A stretch of DNA of 64,000 bases from Flavobacteriales bacterium. GTDB lineage: Bacteria; Bacteroidota; Bacteroidia; Flavobacteriales; UBA7312. Below, one piece after another: positions 48,543 through 54,996 of this stretch. A program made the translations under genes and the position numbers. The notes under the pieces were generated by a model. The model saw nothing but the letters and a program-made list of their open reading frames with translations. It did not search any database and was not told the origin of the DNA. Within the stretch, counting starts at the first letter, position 1. Each line of letters opens with the position of its first letter. The DNA is taken from contig JADHMO010000002.1 in NCBI GenBank assembly GCA_016779995.1, positions 124,001-188,000 of the forward strand, written 5' to 3'.

Positions 48543-48550
48543 TAATTTTG
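48543..48550 (+). promoter_or_regulatory. Putative -7 element TAATTTTG for tatD
   Basis: This reads TAATTTTG only 5 bases before the tatD ATG, so transcripts may be almost leaderless. It is 12 bases from the divergent GT9 element. Confidence 0.45.
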
Positions 48551-48555
48551 CCCCT

Positions 48556-49323
48556 ATGAATCTAATAGATACGCATACGCATTTGTTTTCTAGCCAATTT
48601 GATGAAGACAGACACCAAGTTGTTCAACAAGCCATTGAACAAGGCGTTGACAAAATGCTATTGCCCAATATCAATAGCGAAACGGTAGAAGCGATGCACC
48701 AACTTTGCCAAGATTTTCCACAGCATTGCTATCCTATGATGGGGCTACACCCCTGCGATGTCAAAGACGATTATGAGCAAGAATTAGAAATTGTCAAATC
48801 TCATCTCGACAAAGGGAAGTATGTAGCAGTAGGAGAAATTGGCATCGATTTGTATTGGGACAAAAGCACATTAGATATTCAAAAAAAGGCTTTCCGTCAG
48901 CAATTGATATGGGCTAAAGAATACGACTTGCCAGTAGCCATACATATTAGAGAAAGTTTCGATGCAATTTTCGAAGTGTTAGAAGAAGTCAATGACCACA
49001 ATTTAAGAGGCGTTTTTCATTGTTTTACAGGCACTAAAGAGCAAGGTCAAAAAGCCATAGACATGGGCTTTATGCTTGGTATAGGCGGAGTCGTTACCTT
49101 CAAAAATAGTGGCTTAGACAAAACCTTAAAAGAGCTTCCACTAGAACAACTTTTATTAGAAACCGATAGCCCATACCTTGCCCCTACACCACACAGAGGA
49201 CAACGCAACGAAAGTGCCTACATTACACTAATGGCACAAAAATTGGCAGAAATCTATGAGGTAAATATCGAAGAAGTAGCAAGAACAACTACACAAAATG
49301 CTAAAACACTTTTTAAATTATGA
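48556..49323 (+). CDS. tatD: TatD-family metal-dependent DNase
   Basis: The 255-residue product starts MNLIDTHTHLFSSQFDEDR with metal ligands His7 and His9. It continues with PMMGLHPCDVKDDYEQEL, AVGEIGIDLYWDKSTLDIQK (metal-bridging Glu), VAIHIRESFDAIFEVLEE, GVFHCFTGTKEQGQKAIDMG and LLLETDSPYLAPTPHRGQRN. It is a TIM-barrel 3'-5' nuclease of the YcfH/TatD group. ansA overlaps its last 4 bases. Confidence 0.94.
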   Translation: MNLIDTHTHLFSSQFDEDRHQVVQQAIEQGVDKMLLPNINSETVEAMHQLCQDFPQHCYPMMGLHPCDVKDDYEQELEIVKSHLDKGKYVAVGEIGIDLYWDKSTLDIQKKAFRQQLIWAKEYDLPVAIHIRESFDAIFEVLEEVNDHNLRGVFHCFTGTKEQGQKAIDMGFMLGIGGVVTFKNSGLDKTLKELPLEQLLLETDSPYLAPTPHRGQRNESAYITLMAQKLAEIYEVNIEEVARTTTQNAKTLFKL

Positions 49324-50324
49324 GACAATCCGATTCTGTTTTACTAATATATACAGGTGGTACAATAGGCATGTACAAGACCAATGAAGGTAGCCTAAGA
49401 CCTTTCGATTTGGACACCCTTAGCACACAAATTCCTGAGCTTAAAACCTTTGATATTGATATCAATGCCATAAGTATAGCACAGCCCATAGACTCCTCCA
49501 ATATGTCCAAAGAAGTATGGATACAATTGGCAGAAATTATTGAAAAAGAGTACAACAACTACAACGGTTTTGTTATTCTTCATGGCTCAGACACCATGGC
49601 CTATACGGCATCAGCACTAAGCTTTATGCTAGAAAATTTAAATAAACCCGTTATCCTTACTGGCGCACAATTGCCCATCGGAGTACGCCGAACCGATGCT
49701 AAAGAAAATATCATTACCTCCATAGAGATTGCTGCTCAAGGGAACATTCCAGAAGTATGTGTTTACTTTGAATACCGACTGATGCGAGGCAACCGATGTA
49801 CCAAGGCCAATGCCGAACATTTTGAGGCCTTTAAAAGTCCTAACTTCATCTATTTGGCAGAAGCGGGTTTGGATATAAAATACAGCCCTATAAAATACGA
49901 CCATACCCATAAAGACTTGAAAGTACACACCAATTTATGCGAAGACGTTCTTATTCTAAAACTGTTTCCAAGCATGAAAAAAGAGTACATCACTAAAGTA
50001 TTGGACTTGCCCTATAAAGGTATCATTTTGGAAACCTTTGGTGCAGGTAACGCCACTACTGCCGATTGGTTTTTAAGGGCGATACAAACTGCCATAGATA
50101 ATGGAAAATTGATATTAAACGTGAGTCAATGTTTGTCGGGAAGCGTGAGTCAAGGCTTGTACGAAACGAGCTCTAAATTAGAAGAACTCGGTGTAATTGG
50201 TGGTAAAGATATGACCACCGAAGCAGCACTAGCCAAAATGATGTACTTATTAGGTACTGACTATTCGCAAGAAGAAATAAAACAACGCCTTCAAATTTCT
50301 TTAAGAGGAGAGCTTAGCAATTAA
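49320..50324 (+). CDS. ansA: Type I (cytoplasmic) asparaginase
   Basis: AnsA hydrolyses L-asparagine to aspartate and ammonia. The 334-residue product has VLLIYTGGTIGMYKTNEGSL with catalytic Thr near 15, GFVILHGSDTMAYTASALSF with the second Thr-Asp pair, KPVILTGAQLPIGVRRTDAK and GIILETFGAGNATTADWFLR. No signal peptide is present, supporting the cytoplasmic type I form. The start overlaps tatD (ATGA). The tRNA-Ser gene follows 29 bases downstream. Confidence 0.95.
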   Translation: MRQSDSVLLIYTGGTIGMYKTNEGSLRPFDLDTLSTQIPELKTFDIDINAISIAQPIDSSNMSKEVWIQLAEIIEKEYNNYNGFVILHGSDTMAYTASALSFMLENLNKPVILTGAQLPIGVRRTDAKENIITSIEIAAQGNIPEVCVYFEYRLMRGNRCTKANAEHFEAFKSPNFIYLAEAGLDIKYSPIKYDHTHKDLKVHTNLCEDVLILKLFPSMKKEYITKVLDLPYKGIILETFGAGNATTADWFLRAIQTAIDNGKLILNVSQCLSGSVSQGLYETSSKLEELGVIGGKDMTTEAALAKMMYLLGTDYSQEEIKQRLQISLRGELSN

Positions 50325-50353
50325 AAAGCATTTCTTAGTTTTGTGACCCTTTT

Positions 50354-50438
50354 GGAAAGGTGGCCGAGTGGCTTAAGGCGCACGCTTGGAAAGCGTGTAT
50401 ACGGAAACGTATCGGGGGTTCGAATCCCTTCCTTTCCG
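50354..50438 (+). tRNA. tRNA-Ser(GGA)
   Basis: Class II tRNA of 85 bases. Acceptor stem GGAAAGG pairs with CCTTTCC (50431-50437) and G50438 is the discriminator base, a G as in other serine tRNAs. The anticodon stem CACGC/GCGTG (50381-50385 with 50393-50397) encloses TTGGAAA, giving anticodon GGA (50388-50390), which reads UCC and UCU. A long variable arm (TATACGGAAACGTATC region) and a T-loop GTTCGAATC are present. CCA is not encoded. Its last 16 bases are repeated downstream (see the repeat entries). Confidence 0.97.
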
Positions 50439-50441
50439 CAA
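50423..50441 (+). repeat. Direct repeat, copy 1: tRNA-Ser 3' end
   Basis: The 19-base sequence AATCCCTTCCTTTCCGCAA covers the 3' side of the T-arm and acceptor stem and 3 bases beyond the gene. An identical copy lies exactly 118 bases downstream. Such duplication of a tRNA 3' end is the usual footprint of site-specific integration. Confidence 0.9.
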
Positions 50442-50479
50442 AAATAGAAATTACTCTTTTGAGTAGTTTCTATTTTTTT
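50441..50479 (+). terminator. Hairpin terminator after tRNA-Ser
   Basis: A 16-pair stem with one G-U pair (50441-50456 with 50461-50476, TTTT loop) followed by Ts, directly after the tRNA. It lies between the two direct repeats. Confidence 0.8.
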
Positions 50480-50540
50480 GTTTGGAGATGAGAACCCATG
50501 TTCGAAATGAAATTCTTGAGATTTACGAAGTAAAACGAAA

Positions 50541-50559
50541 AATCCCTTCCTTTCCGCAA
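50541..50559 (+). repeat. Direct repeat, copy 2: partial tRNA-Ser 3' end
   Basis: Identical to 50423-50441 over 19 bases but without any remaining tRNA body. The intervening 99 bases contain the terminator hairpin and no gene. It looks like one att-type site left after loss of an integrated element, or a partial tRNA duplication. Confidence 0.85.
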
Positions 50560-50564
50560 TAGAC

Positions 50565-50588
50565 AAAAGCACCCAAAGGGTGTTTTTT
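50565..50588 (+). terminator. Hairpin terminator downstream of the second repeat
   Basis: Stem of CACCC/GGGTG with flanking A-T pairs and an AAA loop (about 50566-50586), ending in a T run. It may be bidirectional, serving the minus-strand accessory genes as well. Confidence 0.65.
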
Positions 50589-50610
50589 CTGTTAAAAGAA
50601 CTTAAATAAA

Positions 50611-50636
50611 GTGGCACGAGCAAGGATGCTCGCGCC
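50611..50636 (+). repeat. REP-like imperfect palindrome with GTGG head
   Basis: A GTGG tetranucleotide (50611-50614) leads an imperfect palindrome: GGCACGAGCA (50613-50622) pairs with TGCTCGCGCC (50627-50636) except for one A/C mismatch, with loop AGGA. A GTRG head plus mismatched palindrome is the architecture of repetitive extragenic palindromes mobilised by RAYT-type transposases. It is much more GC-rich than its surroundings. I saw no second copy in the window. Confidence 0.5.
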
Positions 50637-50641
50637 AACAA

Positions 50642-50836
50642 TTATTTAAATAACTTGTTAAAAAATTTCTGCAGTATAGGTGCAAAGAAAACAGAAGAAG
50701 CACCAATTAACGAATATATGATGAAGCTATAGTCATTACTGAGAATTATATCATCTCGGTAAGTTAGGTAATAGATAACCGAAAATAAAACCGAAATGAA
50801 AATAAAAACCGAAATATTTATGAATGTCTTTTTCAT
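50642..50836 (-). CDS. Small two-helix membrane protein
   Basis: The 64-residue product starts at the ATG at 50836 (MKKTFINISVFIF). It has two hydrophobic segments, about residues 6-25 (INISVFIFISVLFSVIYYL) and 38-56 (FIIYSLIGASSVFFAPIL), joined by a polar loop (TYRDDIILSNDYS), with a basic C-terminus (FFNKLFK). I recognise no family. It lies 2 bases downstream of the lipoprotein gene and is almost certainly co-transcribed. Small two-helix proteins next to membrane-active secreted proteins can be immunity factors, but that is inference. Confidence 0.6.
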   Translation of the reverse strand: MKKTFINISVFIFISVLFSVIYYLTYRDDIILSNDYSFIIYSLIGASSVFFAPILQKFFNKLFK

Positions 50837-50838
50837 AA

Positions 50839-51642
50839 TTACATTAATTGATAAAGTAAGGCAGAACCTGAAGCCCAAGCTGCACCAAAACCAATTGCTC
50901 CAACAATAGTCCCCCAACCTAAAGGTCCAAAACTAGCTAACGCCCAAGTTCTTAATAGAGTCCCAGCTGCTCCTGCTCCATCTGCCCAAGCTATTGCTTT
51001 CCAATTAACTTTAAATTCATCTACATCATCAAATCTTTCTATGTAATCGTCATATCTGCCCATACCTCCATTTACTTTTGGCATCCAAAATTTTAATGAT
51101 GCTCTTGATGTCTCAATAAGCACCAATAATATCTCCTTATCTTTGCCATTAATTGCATCTATTTTTGTAACAATATTATCCAATGATTTTGATTTTGCCA
51201 AATAATTATCATTATTATAAACAACTCTTTTTATTTGATTTAAAATCGTTTTAGAAGCTTGATTTGATAAATGTCGATTAATTTCTAACTCTATTTCTAA
51301 TGAGTTGTTTTTTTCAAAATACAAAAACAAATCAGTTAAAGACTTTGGTGGAATTGTTCTATTGATTGAATAAAAATTTCTTTTTAAAACATCAATAGAC
51401 GTTGGGTGATTTATAAAAGCTTTTTCTAAAAAAGTATTGTGTAAACGACCAATTAATTTAGCTTCATATAAACCTATGACCCCTTTTTTAATTCTATCTT
51501 GTCTTAATGTTGGCTCTGTTACTCTTTCGGAAACACTATTAGTTTCATAAAATTCATTTTTAGAGCAAGAGGATAAAATAAATATACTCATGGACAGAGC
51601 AAAAGTAAATTCTGTAATTCGTTTTAAGTTTAATTTTTTCAT
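50839..51642 (-). CDS. Uncharacterised lipoprotein with Gly/Ala-rich hydrophobic C-terminal tail
   Basis: The 267-residue product has a lipoprotein signal with Cys26 (SMSIFILSSCSKNE). A helical, charged middle follows (about 45-210, e.g. IGRLHNTFLEKAFINHPTSI, LEIELEINRHLSNQASKTIL). The last ~55 residues start at WKAIAWADGAGAAGTLLRTW and are dominated by Gly, Ala and Trp with GxxxG-like spacing (GTIVGAIGFGAAWASGSALL). That tail resembles the glycine-zipper region of bacteriocin-like peptides and could insert in a membrane. No enzyme motif is seen. It sits in an AT-rich accessory patch beside a tRNA integration scar. Bacteroidota contain many such lipoproteins of unknown role, so toxin activity is only a hypothesis. 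Confidence 0.72.
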   Translation of the reverse strand: MKKLNLKRITEFTFALSMSIFILSSCSKNEFYETNSVSERVTEPTLRQDRIKKGVIGLYEAKLIGRLHNTFLEKAFINHPTSIDVLKRNFYSINRTIPPKSLTDLFLYFEKNNSLEIELEINRHLSNQASKTILNQIKRVVYNNDNYLAKSKSLDNIVTKIDAINGKDKEILLVLIETSRASLKFWMPKVNGGMGRYDDYIERFDDVDEFKVNWKAIAWADGAGAAGTLLRTWALASFGPLGWGTIVGAIGFGAAWASGSALLYQLM

Positions 51643-51689
51643 GATTTTCTAATTAATAATTATTATTTCAACAAAGCTAACAGTTTAGC

Positions 51690-51710
51690 GTCTCATTTTA
51701 TGAGACTCAT
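51690..51710. repeat. Small inverted repeat between the lipoprotein and exbB
   Basis: GTCTCAT (51690-51696) pairs with ATGAGAC (51700-51706), and ATGAG-A-CTCAT (51700-51710) is a second overlapping palindrome. There is no T run, so a protein-binding site is more likely than a terminator. It lies 48 bases beyond the lipoprotein start and 95 bases before the exbB -7 element. Confidence 0.35.
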
Positions 51711-51804
51711 AAAAATTTATTCAAATTTGAATTGCTGACCTCAGGCGCAACTTGGATTGAATATTAAAAACAAAGTAGCATTTTTTTTAAACTATTAATT
51801 TGTG

Positions 51805-51812
51805 TAAATTTG
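51805..51812 (+). promoter_or_regulatory. Putative -7 element TAAATTTG for the exbB operon
   Basis: This reads TAAATTTG, 38 bases before the exbB ATG. A second, shorter match (TAATTTG) lies just upstream at 51796-51802. Confidence 0.5.
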
Positions 51813-51850
51813 CGAGAACTTTAAAAAAACAATTTAAAACTAACATTGAA

Positions 51851-52663
51851 ATGAAAAATCTATTAGCTCTTTTTATGCTGACTATTTCCCTGACCTTTGG
51901 GCTAAGTCAAGCAACTTTTGCTACAGTACAAGATGAAATTGACACTACAACAGTCGTTGAAGAAACGGAAGCTGTTGAAGAAGTAGTCGAAACAACTTCA
52001 GAAGCACCAAGTGCTGAAGTAGCAGAAAGTCCCTCTTTTCACCAAGTTATCAAACAAAAATTTATTGAAGGTGGTCCATCATTTATGGGTATCGTTCTAT
52101 TGTGTCTTATCTTAGGATTGGCACTATGTATAGAAAGAATCATCTACCTAAACAAAGCTACTACTAATGCTGATGATCTATTATCAGACATCGAAGGAGC
52201 TTTATCTTCAGGGAATGTAGATGCTGCCAAAGAAGTATGTAGAAATACTGCTGGTCCTGTAGCAAGTATATTTTATCAAGGCTTAGACCGTTCTGGCGAG
52301 GGTATTGATGTGGTAGAAAAGTCAGTAGTGGCTTACGGAAGTGTACAAATGGGTTTATTAGAAAGAGGTCTTTCATGGATTTCATTATTTATCGCTCTAG
52401 CACCAATGCTTGGTTTCATGGGTACTGTAATTGGTATGATTGGTGCTTTTGACGCTATTGAGGCAGCAGGAGACATTTCTCCATCATTAGTTGCTGGAGG
52501 TATAAAAGTAGCACTTTTAACTACTGTATTCGGTCTTATCGTAGCCATGATATTACAAATCTTTTACAACTATATTGTTGCAAAAATTGATAGCATCGTG
52601 AATACTATGGAAGATGCTTCTATATCCTTTGTAGACATTTTAGTAAAAAACAAAATTAAATAA
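51851..52663 (+). CDS. exbB: MotA/TolQ/ExbB-family proton channel protein
   Basis: ExbB forms the inner-membrane channel that lets proton flow drive TonB. The 270-residue product has an N-terminal signal-like helix (LLALFMLTISLTFGLSQA), an acidic linker rich in Glu, Thr and Val, and a first channel helix FMGIVLLCLILGLALCIERI. The conserved pair of helices follows, around WISLFIALAPMLGFMGTVIG and IKVALLTTVFGLIVAMILQI. The GTVIGMIGAFDAIEAAGD stretch is characteristic. The ATG at 51851 lies downstream of the -7 element; an in-frame TTG at 51800 overlaps the promoter. It leads a four-gene unit with 2-3 base gaps. Confidence 0.93.
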   Translation: MKNLLALFMLTISLTFGLSQATFATVQDEIDTTTVVEETEAVEEVVETTSEAPSAEVAESPSFHQVIKQKFIEGGPSFMGIVLLCLILGLALCIERIIYLNKATTNADDLLSDIEGALSSGNVDAAKEVCRNTAGPVASIFYQGLDRSGEGIDVVEKSVVAYGSVQMGLLERGLSWISLFIALAPMLGFMGTVIGMIGAFDAIEAAGDISPSLVAGGIKVALLTTVFGLIVAMILQIFYNYIVAKIDSIVNTMEDASISFVDILVKNKIK

Positions 52664-52665
52664 GC

Positions 52666-53004
52666 ATGTCGGATTTTCTAATCAATGCCGGACTGATTCT
52701 AACCTACATCATGATAGGTGCTGCTACTTTGGCAGCCGTTATCTATCCTTTGATGTTCTTGGCTAAGAATCCTTCAAAAGGCAAAACAGCGTTGATGGGT
52801 GTTGGTGGATTGCTGCTTATAGCGGTTGTATCTTACATCATCGCATCAGGAGATATAATGACTTTCCCTGGTTCTGAAAAGTTTGGAATGACAGAAGCCT
52901 CCACTAAAAGAGTAGGTATGGGTTTAATTACTTTCTACATACTTTCTATTGGTGCTATTCTAGCCGTTCTTTATGCTGAGTTAGGTAAACTATTTAAAAA
53001 GTAA
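52666..53004 (+). CDS. Conserved three-helix membrane protein of the ExbB-ExbD operon
   Basis: The 112-residue product has three hydrophobic segments: about 6-30 (AGLILTYIMIGAATLAAVIY), 40-62 (LMGVGGLLLIAVVSYIIA) and 83-105 (MGLITFYILSIGAILAVLYA). A short loop (GDIMTFPGSEKFGMTEASTK) lies between the second and third. It is the usual, functionally undescribed protein between exbB and exbD in Bacteroidota. Its 2-base spacing from exbB and 3-base spacing to exbD suggest it is a subunit of the complex. Confidence 0.82.
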   Translation: MSDFLINAGLILTYIMIGAATLAAVIYPLMFLAKNPSKGKTALMGVGGLLLIAVVSYIIASGDIMTFPGSEKFGMTEASTKRVGMGLITFYILSIGAILAVLYAELGKLFKK

Positions 53005-53007
53005 ATT

Positions 53008-53553
53008 ATGGCAAGAAGAGCAAAAGGTGCATCAGAAATCAATGCAGGCTCTATGGCAGATATCGCCTTCTTACTGCTTATCTTCTTCCTAGTAACTACT
53101 ACTATGGACGTGGATACCGGTTTGGCGCGTAAACTACCTCCCATGCCTGAAGAAGATGTTATTCAAGATGATTCTCAAATCAAAGCCAAAAACATCTATG
53201 TAGTATTAATAAACTCCAACAACCAATTGCTGGTAGAAAACGAGTTTATTGATATCACACAACTTCGTGCAGGTGCTAAAGCTTTTATCAATAATAATGG
53301 TCGTAATCCCGAATTATCGGACAACCCACAAAAAGCCATTATTTCATTACAGAACGATAGAGGAACATCTTACGAAACCTACATTCAAGTACAAAACGAA
53401 TTGGCGGCTGCTTATAGAGAGCTCAGAGACGCTAAGGCTATGCAACGTTTTGGTATGATGTATGCTGATTTGAACAATACACAGCAGAAAGAGATAAGAA
53501 AGGAATACCCTCAAAAAATCTCCGAAGCAGAACCCAAAAATATTGGAAACTAA
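53008..53553 (+). CDS. exbD: ExbD/TolR-family protein (first copy)
   Basis: The 181-residue product has a basic N-terminus and one transmembrane helix (about residues 16-37, GSMADIAFLLLIFFLVTTTM) with the essential Asp of the SMADIAF motif. A periplasmic domain with YVVLINSNNQLLVENEFIDI follows, longer than in the E. coli protein. ExbD binds peptidoglycan and TonB and shuttles protons with ExbB. Two different ExbD paralogues in tandem suggest a heterodimer. Confidence 0.93.
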   Translation: MARRAKGASEINAGSMADIAFLLLIFFLVTTTMDVDTGLARKLPPMPEEDVIQDDSQIKAKNIYVVLINSNNQLLVENEFIDITQLRAGAKAFINNNGRNPELSDNPQKAIISLQNDRGTSYETYIQVQNELAAAYRELRDAKAMQRFGMMYADLNNTQQKEIRKEYPQKISEAEPKNIGN

Positions 53554-53555
53554 AC

Positions 53556-54023
53556 ATGTCTAAATTCAAAAAAAATTCGAATAAGGATACGCCAGGAATA
53601 TCGACAGCATCGCTGCCTGATATCGTATTTATGCTATTGTTTTTCTTTATGGTAACGACCGTTATGCGTGAAACCACCATTATGGTACAACAAAAATTAC
53701 CACAAGCGACAGAAATACAAAAGCTAGAAAAGAAATCTTTAGTAAGCTATATTTACATTGGAAGTCCAGTGGAGAGAATGCAAGCCACTTATGGTACTAA
53801 AGCTCGTATTCAGCTCAACGATGCCTTTGCTACTGTCGACGATATTCCACAGTACATTACTGCCGAGCGTACTGCTCGTGATGAAAAAGAAGTGCCGTTT
53901 ATGACCACTTCCATTAAGGCGGATCAAAATACCAAAATGGGTATTGTAACTGACGTCAAGCAAGAGCTTCGTAAAGCCAATGCACTCAAGATTAACTATT
54001 CTACCAGAAAGAAAGTTCAGTAA
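53556..54023 (+). CDS. exbD: ExbD/TolR-family protein (second copy)
   Basis: The 155-residue product has one transmembrane helix with the ExbD Asp (STASLPDIVFMLLFFFMVTT). A periplasmic domain follows, with MQATYGTKARIQLNDAFATV and SIKADQNTKMGIVTDVKQEL, the usual ExbD fold. It starts 2 bases after its paralogue. A terminator follows the stop. Confidence 0.93.
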   Translation: MSKFKKNSNKDTPGISTASLPDIVFMLLFFFMVTTVMRETTIMVQQKLPQATEIQKLEKKSLVSYIYIGSPVERMQATYGTKARIQLNDAFATVDDIPQYITAERTARDEKEVPFMTTSIKADQNTKMGIVTDVKQELRKANALKINYSTRKKVQ

Positions 54024-54046
54024 GAATTGTTCAATTTTTTAAAGTT

Positions 54047-54075
54047 AAAGGCCCGTTTTTACGGGTCTTTTTTTT
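54047..54075 (+). terminator. Rho-independent terminator after the ExbB-ExbD operon
   Basis: Stem with core CCCGT/ACGGG (54052-54056 with 54061-54065) plus flanking pairs and a TTTT loop, then a long T run. It ends against the stop of the convergent CPBP protease gene. Confidence 0.9.
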
Positions 54076-54965
54076 TAGGTCGATTGAGGCTTAGAAATCG
54101 TCTTGAGTAAATACAACAACATTAGTAACCCCAGTAAAGCGATGACAAGCATGGATAACTGACCATCTTCAGTACCAAGATGCTCAACCTCTTTGGATAT
54201 GCTTTGTTGATTAATGAAGTAACTCAAGATAACTGCCCCTGCATTATTGACAAAGTGAGCCAAAATAGGCAACCATATTGAACCACTCCAATAAAACAAA
54301 TAACCCAACAAGCCACCGATTAGAAAGCGAGGGATAAAGCCTAAAAATTGCAAGTGCATGGCACTAAAAAGAAAAGCTGTTATCCAAATGCTCAAGTGTA
54401 TTTTTCCATTTCTAGAAAACAACTCTTTCTGTATGACTCCCCTAAATAATAACTCCTCGCCAAGTGCTGGAATAACACCTATAATTAAGATATTGAGCAA
54501 TAATCCCGACCAATGATTAACCTTTAAAAAGGCTTCCGTTATCTGCATAGCCTGACTTTCTGCCAAACGCATCCAGTCTTCTAGACTAGACAAAAAAGAT
54601 GGTAAATGCAAACCTTCATTCCACAAAGCTAGGGCATTAATCAAAGGGAAAGCAAAGCACATAATAGCAACAGTCAACAGAAATTGCTGACGACTCACTG
54701 CGTTAAAATTTAGTGACTTAGACGTCAGATAGGCGAATAAAAAAGGAGGCACAATAAATAAGCCAATAGAACTAAACGCTTGTAAAAACTTCAAGGATTG
54801 TATGGTAGCTTTATTCTCAAAATCGCTTAGAGAAGGGGCATCAATGAGGCTAACGCCTATCATACCTAAAGCGTTGAAGACAATAAAGCTCACAAATAGC
54901 AACATCAATAAGATAAAGACTTGCTTGACGGGTGTATAATCATGATAAATGCCTTTAAGATTCAT
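54075..54965 (-). CDS. CPBP-family intramembrane glutamic endopeptidase
   Basis: The 296-residue product is a multi-spanning membrane protein of the CAAX/CPBP family. The catalytic motif EExxR appears in PALGEELLFRGVIQKELF. The second motif is FLGFIPRFLIGGLLGYLFYW with a preceding AMHLQ, and the third is LAHFVNNAGAVILSYF. At least six hydrophobic helices are visible. Bacterial members are linked to bacteriocin processing, immunity or membrane-protein cleavage; the role here is unknown. The ATG at 54965 (MNLKGIYHDYTPVKQ) was chosen because earlier in-frame starts run into the divergent dusB gene. Confidence 0.9.
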   Translation of the reverse strand: MNLKGIYHDYTPVKQVFILLMLLFVSFIVFNALGMIGVSLIDAPSLSDFENKATIQSLKFLQAFSSIGLFIVPPFLFAYLTSKSLNFNAVSRQQFLLTVAIMCFAFPLINALALWNEGLHLPSFLSSLEDWMRLAESQAMQITEAFLKVNHWSGLLLNILIIGVIPALGEELLFRGVIQKELFSRNGKIHLSIWITAFLFSAMHLQFLGFIPRFLIGGLLGYLFYWSGSIWLPILAHFVNNAGAVILSYFINQQSISKEVEHLGTEDGQLSMLVIALLGLLMLLYLLKTISKPQST

Positions 54966-54983
54966 ATCGAATAATAAATTAGT

Positions 54984-54991
54984 TAATTTTG
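54984..54991 (+). promoter_or_regulatory. Putative -7 element TAATTTTG for dusB
   Basis: This reads TAATTTTG, 5 bases before the dusB ATG, again suggesting a nearly leaderless transcript. Confidence 0.45.
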
Positions 54992-54996
54992 CAAAA

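Noticed and set aside
50541-50559. Second tRNA-Ser gene
   Set aside because: Only the 3' 16 bases of the tRNA plus 3 flanking bases are present. There is no D-arm, anticodon arm or 5' acceptor strand within the preceding 99 bases, so it is a repeat and not a gene.
50321-50641. Open frame of about 106 codons on the minus strand across tRNA-Ser
   Set aside because: It reads through the tRNA in antisense (text like GKEGIRTPDTFPYTRFPSVR), a well-known spurious protein seen opposite tRNA genes. It has no promoter and is explained by the tRNA and flanking repeats.
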